From an uncultured bacterium (lineage in GTDB: Bacteria; Bacillota; Clostridia; Oscillospirales; Oscillospiraceae): DNA of 34,232 nt. The stretch is taken from assembly GCA_949293245.1 (NCBI GenBank), contig CASFCS010000035.1:1-34232 (forward strand). Direction: 5' to 3'. This document shows, piece after piece, positions 31,561-34,232 of the stretch (position 1 is the first letter of the stretch; each line of letters begins with the position of its first letter). A program made the translations under genes and the position numbers. A model generated the notes under the pieces. The model was not told where the DNA came from and made no database searches. It saw nothing but the letters and a program-made list of their open reading frames with translations.

Positions 31561-31730
31561 TGATCGACTATCTCGTCATTGCCATTCTCCTGGCCATCGT
31601 TGGAGCCGCCGCTTTTTATGTCTATAAGGCAAAGAAAAGTGGAAAAAAATGCATCGGATGCCCGGACGGCTGCTCTTGCAGTTCTAAAAAAGGCAACGCA
31701 CATTGCAGCTGCGGCGAGCATCGTTCATAG
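31560..31730 (+). CDS. FeoB-associated Cys-rich membrane protein
   Basis: 56 residues: one membrane helix (DYLVIAILLAIVGAAAFYVY) and a basic, Cys-rich tail with KCIGCPDGCSCSS and HCSCGEH, which has six Cys and two His. Such proteins (PF12669) follow feoB in many Firmicutes and may hand iron to or take it from the FeoB channel; function not shown. The start ATG shares bases with the feoB stop (TGATG), so it is translationally coupled. A strong terminator follows. Confidence 0.93.
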   Translation: MIDYLVIAILLAIVGAAAFYVYKAKKSGKKCIGCPDGCSCSSKKGNAHCSCGEHRS

Positions 31731-31742
31731 AATCTGTGCCTT

Positions 31743-31782
31743 GGATCGCGGCTTTTCCCTTGGGAAAGCCGCGATCCTTTTT
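31743..31782 (+). terminator. Terminator of the feoB operon
   Basis: Stem GGATCGCGGCTTT / AAAGCCGCGATCC with inner CCC/GGG, loop TT, one bulged T, then five T. Confidence 0.94.
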
Positions 31783-31837
31783 CAATATTGAACGGATGTC
31801 AGTCATCAAACCTAAGGAGAAGGGTGGTCATCGCTCT

Positions 31838-32194
31838 ATGAAATCAAAACGGACCACAGAGGACTATGTAAAGACAATTTATGCGCTCTCACGCAAAGGA
31901 AAAGTCCGTTGCTGCCGGCTGGCCGAATGCTTTTCTGTTTCCCGCCCTACGGTTTCCGCTTCCATTAAGGCGCTATCGGAGGCAGGTCTTGTGTATACAG
32001 ATGATACCAACGGCATTCACTTAACTGACAGCGGACTTTCTATTGCCAAAGCAGTCGAGGAACGGCATCGGGTCTTGTGCGATCTTTTGGTGAGCCTTGG
32101 AGTTGATGAAGCCATCGCCTCCAAAGATGCGTGTGGGATGGAGCATGTACTGGGCGAGGAAAGCTTTCTGGCCCTAAAATCACTCACACAATGA
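31838..32194 (+). CDS. DtxR/MntR-family metal-dependent repressor (short form)
   Basis: 118 residues: N-terminal winged helix (TTEDYVKTIYAL, then CRLAECFSVSRPTVSASIKALSEAGLVYTD, HLTDSGLSIA) and the dimerisation/metal domain (EERHRVLCDLLVSLGV, then SKDACGMEHVLGEESF). There is no C-terminal SH3 domain, as in MntR. Metal ligands look mixed: D9 sits where MntR has Asp8 and DtxR has Met10, while C in DACGMEH matches DtxR Cys102; His in EERH, Glu and His in MEH are shared by both. Start ATG 31838 (ribosome site GGTGG, weak; a longer frame with ATG 31799 lacks support). It lies just after the feo terminator and is the best candidate to bind the five GTTAGC dyads; no dyad precedes its own gene. Confidence 0.88.
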   Translation: MKSKRTTEDYVKTIYALSRKGKVRCCRLAECFSVSRPTVSASIKALSEAGLVYTDDTNGIHLTDSGLSIAKAVEERHRVLCDLLVSLGVDEAIASKDACGMEHVLGEESFLALKSLTQ

Positions 32195-32240
32195 CTGATG
32201 AACATCGGGATATATCCGTATTGGGGAACAGGTATCAGAT

Positions 32241-33143
32241 ATGTTTATTGAGTATTTGCGGCGTGATGCCCCCGCATACACGCAATGGATCCACATCGTG
32301 CCAGGTGTGCGTGTCTGCCGGTTCAGATCAGGGGAAAAGCGATTATTGACACTTCAAAAACATGAATCCTCCGATATATTTGAGGTTTTCTTCTGTCTGG
32401 ACGGCGAAATCACCGCCATGCCGGCAGGCACGGGGCCGCAGAAAATTGAAAAGCATCACATTCTCGTCCTTTCCGATACCGCTGAGCTGCATCCCTTACA
32501 GATCAACGAAAATCTGCAGGGAATATTGGTGGCGGTTGACCTTCCGTTATTTCAGAAAGATCCTCCCGCTCTCCTTCCCCCCTCAGGGCTGAACATAGAT
32601 CTCTGCCGCCTAAAATCAAATTTAGCTGCGCAGCATGGTTGTGCCGCTCTTTGCAATCGCTGTTGGAGTCAGGCGGTATTTGATTTGCGGGGCTGCTTAC
32701 CCGATGACATATTTTGCAGATACTGTGTCTTCAAAGCCCTGGAATTGCTATATATTCTTTCTGCAAAGAGTTTTTATATGGAACATTTGGCAGCAGGGCC
32801 TGAAAATCCGCAGCCTCCCCAAACTATTTTGCATGTACGATCATACTTGGAAACACATTTGTCCGAAAAGATTACAATTGCAGACTTAAGCCGCATGCTT
32901 TCCGTCTCACCCACCTATCTGAAAGCTGAGTTCCGCCGCATACACGGAATATCCATTCATCGCTGTCTGATCGATTTGCGTATGCGAAAAGCCGGCGAGC
33001 TGATTCTCTGTACAGACCGGCCCCTGTATAAGATCGCCCAGGATGTGGGCTATGAGGGGATGAGCCAGTTCAGCATTGCGTTTAAGAAATATTACGGAAC
33101 AACCCCTGGACAGTTTAAAAAAATGTCGAAAACCGGAATATAA
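32241..33143 (+). CDS. AraC-family transcriptional regulator
   Basis: 300 residues. The N-terminal half (about 1-180) is a cupin-like sensing domain with several Cys (CRLKSN, GCAALCNRCW, FCRYCVF), suggesting metal or redox sensing (inference). The C-terminal 100 residues are a standard double helix-turn-helix: ITIADLSRMLSVSPTYLKAEFRR, then RMRKAGELILCTDRPLYKIA, and the family signature GYEGMSQFSIAFKKYYGTTPGQFKK. Start ATG 32241, ribosome site weak. It lies 46 bases after the DtxR-like gene in the same direction and before the metal ATPase operon at 33158, which it may control. Confidence 0.92.
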   Translation: MFIEYLRRDAPAYTQWIHIVPGVRVCRFRSGEKRLLTLQKHESSDIFEVFFCLDGEITAMPAGTGPQKIEKHHILVLSDTAELHPLQINENLQGILVAVDLPLFQKDPPALLPPSGLNIDLCRLKSNLAAQHGCAALCNRCWSQAVFDLRGCLPDDIFCRYCVFKALELLYILSAKSFYMEHLAAGPENPQPPQTILHVRSYLETHLSEKITIADLSRMLSVSPTYLKAEFRRIHGISIHRCLIDLRMRKAGELILCTDRPLYKIAQDVGYEGMSQFSIAFKKYYGTTPGQFKKMSKTGI

Positions 33144-33157
33144 TGTCCACTTAAATA

Positions 33158-33186
33158 ATGACAATAAAAAACCGGACCGCTATAAT
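33158..33186 (+). promoter_or_regulatory. Promoter of the DUF6110-metal ATPase operon
   Basis: ATGACA (33158-33163), 17 bases, TATAAT (33181-33186), 44 bases before the 26-codon gene. No GTTAGC dyad is seen here. Confidence 0.78.
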
Positions 33187-33230
33187 TACAAAATATCCAA
33201 CTGTATCCCCCATCAAAAGGAGTGATTGCA

Positions 33231-33311
33231 ATGAAACAGCATCGTTTCTGGGCCTGGGGTGCGGTCATCTGCATGATCATGGTTATGGTCACAGGCTACA
33301 AGAGAAAATAA
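33231..33311 (+). CDS. 26-residue single-helix membrane peptide
   Basis: MKQHRFWAWGAVICMIMVM followed by VTGYKRK: positive start, one hydrophobic helix, positive end. The ribosome site AAAAGGAG lies eight bases before the ATG and the promoter is clear, so it is probably a real gene. It resembles small clostridial membrane peptides found before DUF6110 genes (from memory, DUF6219-like). Function unknown; position suggests a partner or regulator of the metal ATPase. Confidence 0.75.
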   Translation: MKQHRFWAWGAVICMIMVMVTGYKRK

Positions 33312-33329
33312 CAGAAAGGGAGTATCACA

Positions 33330-33602
33330 ATGAGTGTCTATACGAAATTGGCTTGCTTTGTGGGCGGTGCGCTGTTTGGCTCCTTCGGCATCAAGCTGCT
33401 CTCCAGCAAGGATGCCAAGAAGATGTATGTCCACGTTGCTGCCGCCGGTCTGCGTATGAAAGACTCGGTCATGGAAACTGCGACTACGATTCAGGAGAAT
33501 GCCGCAGATATTCTGGCCTCCGCCAAGGATTTGAATGAGGCGCGTGCAGCCAAGGAAGCAGAGGAAGCTGCCGCTTCCAATCTGGAAAGCGAAAAAGCCT
33601 GA
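33330..33602 (+). CDS. DUF6110-like membrane-anchored protein
   Basis: 90 residues. N-terminal membrane helix (LACFVGGALFGSFGIKLL), then a mostly helical, charged cytosolic or external part (about 27-90) with AKKMYVHVAAAGLRMKDSVME and an Ala/Glu-rich tail likely to form a coiled coil. Ribosome site AAAGGGAG lies before ATG 33330. Such proteins sit directly before HMA-type metal ATPases in gut Firmicutes (from memory). No biochemical role known. A hairpin terminator between it and the ATPase gene (33611-33638) suggests partial read-through. Confidence 0.78.
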   Translation: MSVYTKLACFVGGALFGSFGIKLLSSKDAKKMYVHVAAAGLRMKDSVMETATTIQENAADILASAKDLNEARAAKEAEEAAASNLESEKA

Positions 33603-33610
33603 TGTCCGCA

Positions 33611-33638
33611 GAGGGAGCCGCTTGCGGCTCCCTCTTTT
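33611..33638 (+). terminator. Intrinsic terminator or attenuator before the ATPase gene
   Basis: Perfect 10-bp stem GAGGGAGCCG / CGGCTCCCTC, loop CTTG, then four T. It lies 9 bases after the DUF6110-like gene and just before the ribosome site of the next gene, so it may set the ratio of the two products. Confidence 0.82.
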
Positions 33639-33654
33639 CTTGAAGGAGGAGCTT

Positions 33655-34232
33655 ATGAACGCAACGATTCTACATGAAAGCCGCGGCCGCATCCGGCTGA
33701 AGCTTCGTCAAAAGCAGATGACCCTTGCTCAGGCTGATCTTTTGGAAGCGTGGCTCCAGGGAAGGTCCTGGGCCCGGCAGGTCACCGTCCACGAGCGCAC
33801 CTGCTGTGTCATTGTGCATTATGCCGGTGCGCGTCAAACCGTGTTGGATGAGATACGGCGCTTTTCCTGGACAGAAGCGGAGCAGACAACCCAGTTACCC
33901 GCCCACAGCACCCGGGCTCTCAACCGGGAATTTGAGGAGAAGCTGGTGGGCAAGATTCTGTGCAAAGCAGCCTGCACGCTGTTTCTCCCATCGCCCCTTC
34001 GGATCGCCCGTATTCTTTGGCACATGATCCCATTTGTGCGCCGCGGTCTGCGCTGCCTGCTGCGCCGGCGCATCAAGGTAGAACTTCTGGATGCCCTGTC
34101 CATCTCCATTTCCGCCTTCCGAAGGGACTTCTCAACCGCCGGAATGGTCATGTTTCTGCTGGAGGTGGGCGAGCTGCTGGAGGAGTGGACAAGGAAGAAA
34201 TCTGTGGCGGATCTGGCCCGGTGCATGTCGCT
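33655..34232 (+). CDS. Heavy-metal P1B-type ATPase, N-terminal part only
   Basis: The first 192 codons are visible. The N-terminus is an HMA-like fold without a CxxC motif: ILHESRGRIRLKLRQKQMT, then QVTVHERTCCVIVHYAG, as in the HMA_2-type domain. A linker follows, then basic helices (LRIARILWHMIPFVRRGLRC) and the first transmembrane pair starting VELLDALSISISAFR and FSTAGMVMFLLEVGELLEEWT, which is the P1B helix pattern. All catalytic motifs lie beyond the window, so this is by similarity to the N-terminal part only. Start ATG 33655 with AAGGAGG seven bases upstream. Different in type from the ATPase at 26198, which lacks the N-terminal domain. Confidence 0.82.
   Translation, partial: MNATILHESRGRIRLKLRQKQMTLAQADLLEAWLQGRSWARQVTVHERTCCVIVHYAGARQTVLDEIRRFSWTEAEQTTQLPAHSTRALNREFEEKLVGKILCKAACTLFLPSPLRIARILWHMIPFVRRGLRCLLRRRIKVELLDALSISISAFRRDFSTAGMVMFLLEVGELLEEWTRKKSVADLARCMS

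Overview
The window looks like chromosome of a GC-rich gut Clostridium relative, probably an Oscillospiraceae member of the Flavonifractor/Intestinimonas type (inference). Reasons: hrcA-grpE-dnaK under a perfect CIRCE operator, Firmicutes-style sigma-A promoters (TTGACA-17-TATAAT) and strong AGGAGG ribosome sites despite high GC, tRNA genes with encoded CCA, a T7SSb-type EssC, a sortase-type surface protein, and a FeoB/Cys-rich protein pair.

Layout. 1-3172 (minus): heat-shock operon hrcA-grpE-dnaK (dnaK cut by the window edge), with a palindromic repeat element between grpE and dnaK. 3203-6748 (minus): cysteine desulfurase, MATE transporter and MBL-fold hydrolase in one operon, with promoter and terminator. 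6753-8311: thiamine pyrophosphokinase (+) and a Cof-type HAD phosphatase (-) whose 3' ends overlap. 8331-14106 (minus): an 1856-residue vWA/Cna-B adhesin behind a c-di-GMP-I riboswitch, whose P1 helix appears to compete with a hairpin covering the ribosome site. 14215-19502 (minus): compact type VII secretion operon essC - yukD/esaB - WXG100. 19556-21553: two divergent tRNA-Leu genes, nitroreductase, zinc-ribbon protein, tRNA-Arg. 21563-23364: an integral membrane protein of the CmpB-like family, then pyrB with an added PyrI-like zinc module. 23384-23986: five-gene tRNA operon (Gly, Arg, His, Gln, Lys).

From about 24 kb the base composition drops and the content becomes a metal-homeostasis region: methyltransferase-ZIP transporter operon; P1B ATPase behind a duplicated C-rich operator; a four-helix His-rich membrane protein; feoA; feoB with its Cys-rich partner; a DtxR/MntR-type repressor; an AraC regulator; and an operon of a 26-residue membrane peptide, a DUF6110-like protein and the start of a second metal ATPase (cut by the window end).

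The unifying signal in this region is a 16-18 bp dyad, GTTAGC-N4-GCTAAC, found five times: at the methyltransferase-ZIP promoter, twice ahead of the His-rich membrane protein, ahead of feoA and ahead of feoB. At four sites it lies 7-13 bp downstream of a -10 box, where a bound repressor would block transcription. The DtxR-like protein encoded at 31838-32194 is the obvious candidate to bind it. The most interesting items are this local metal regulon, the riboswitch-adhesin pair, and the PyrB-zinc fusion.
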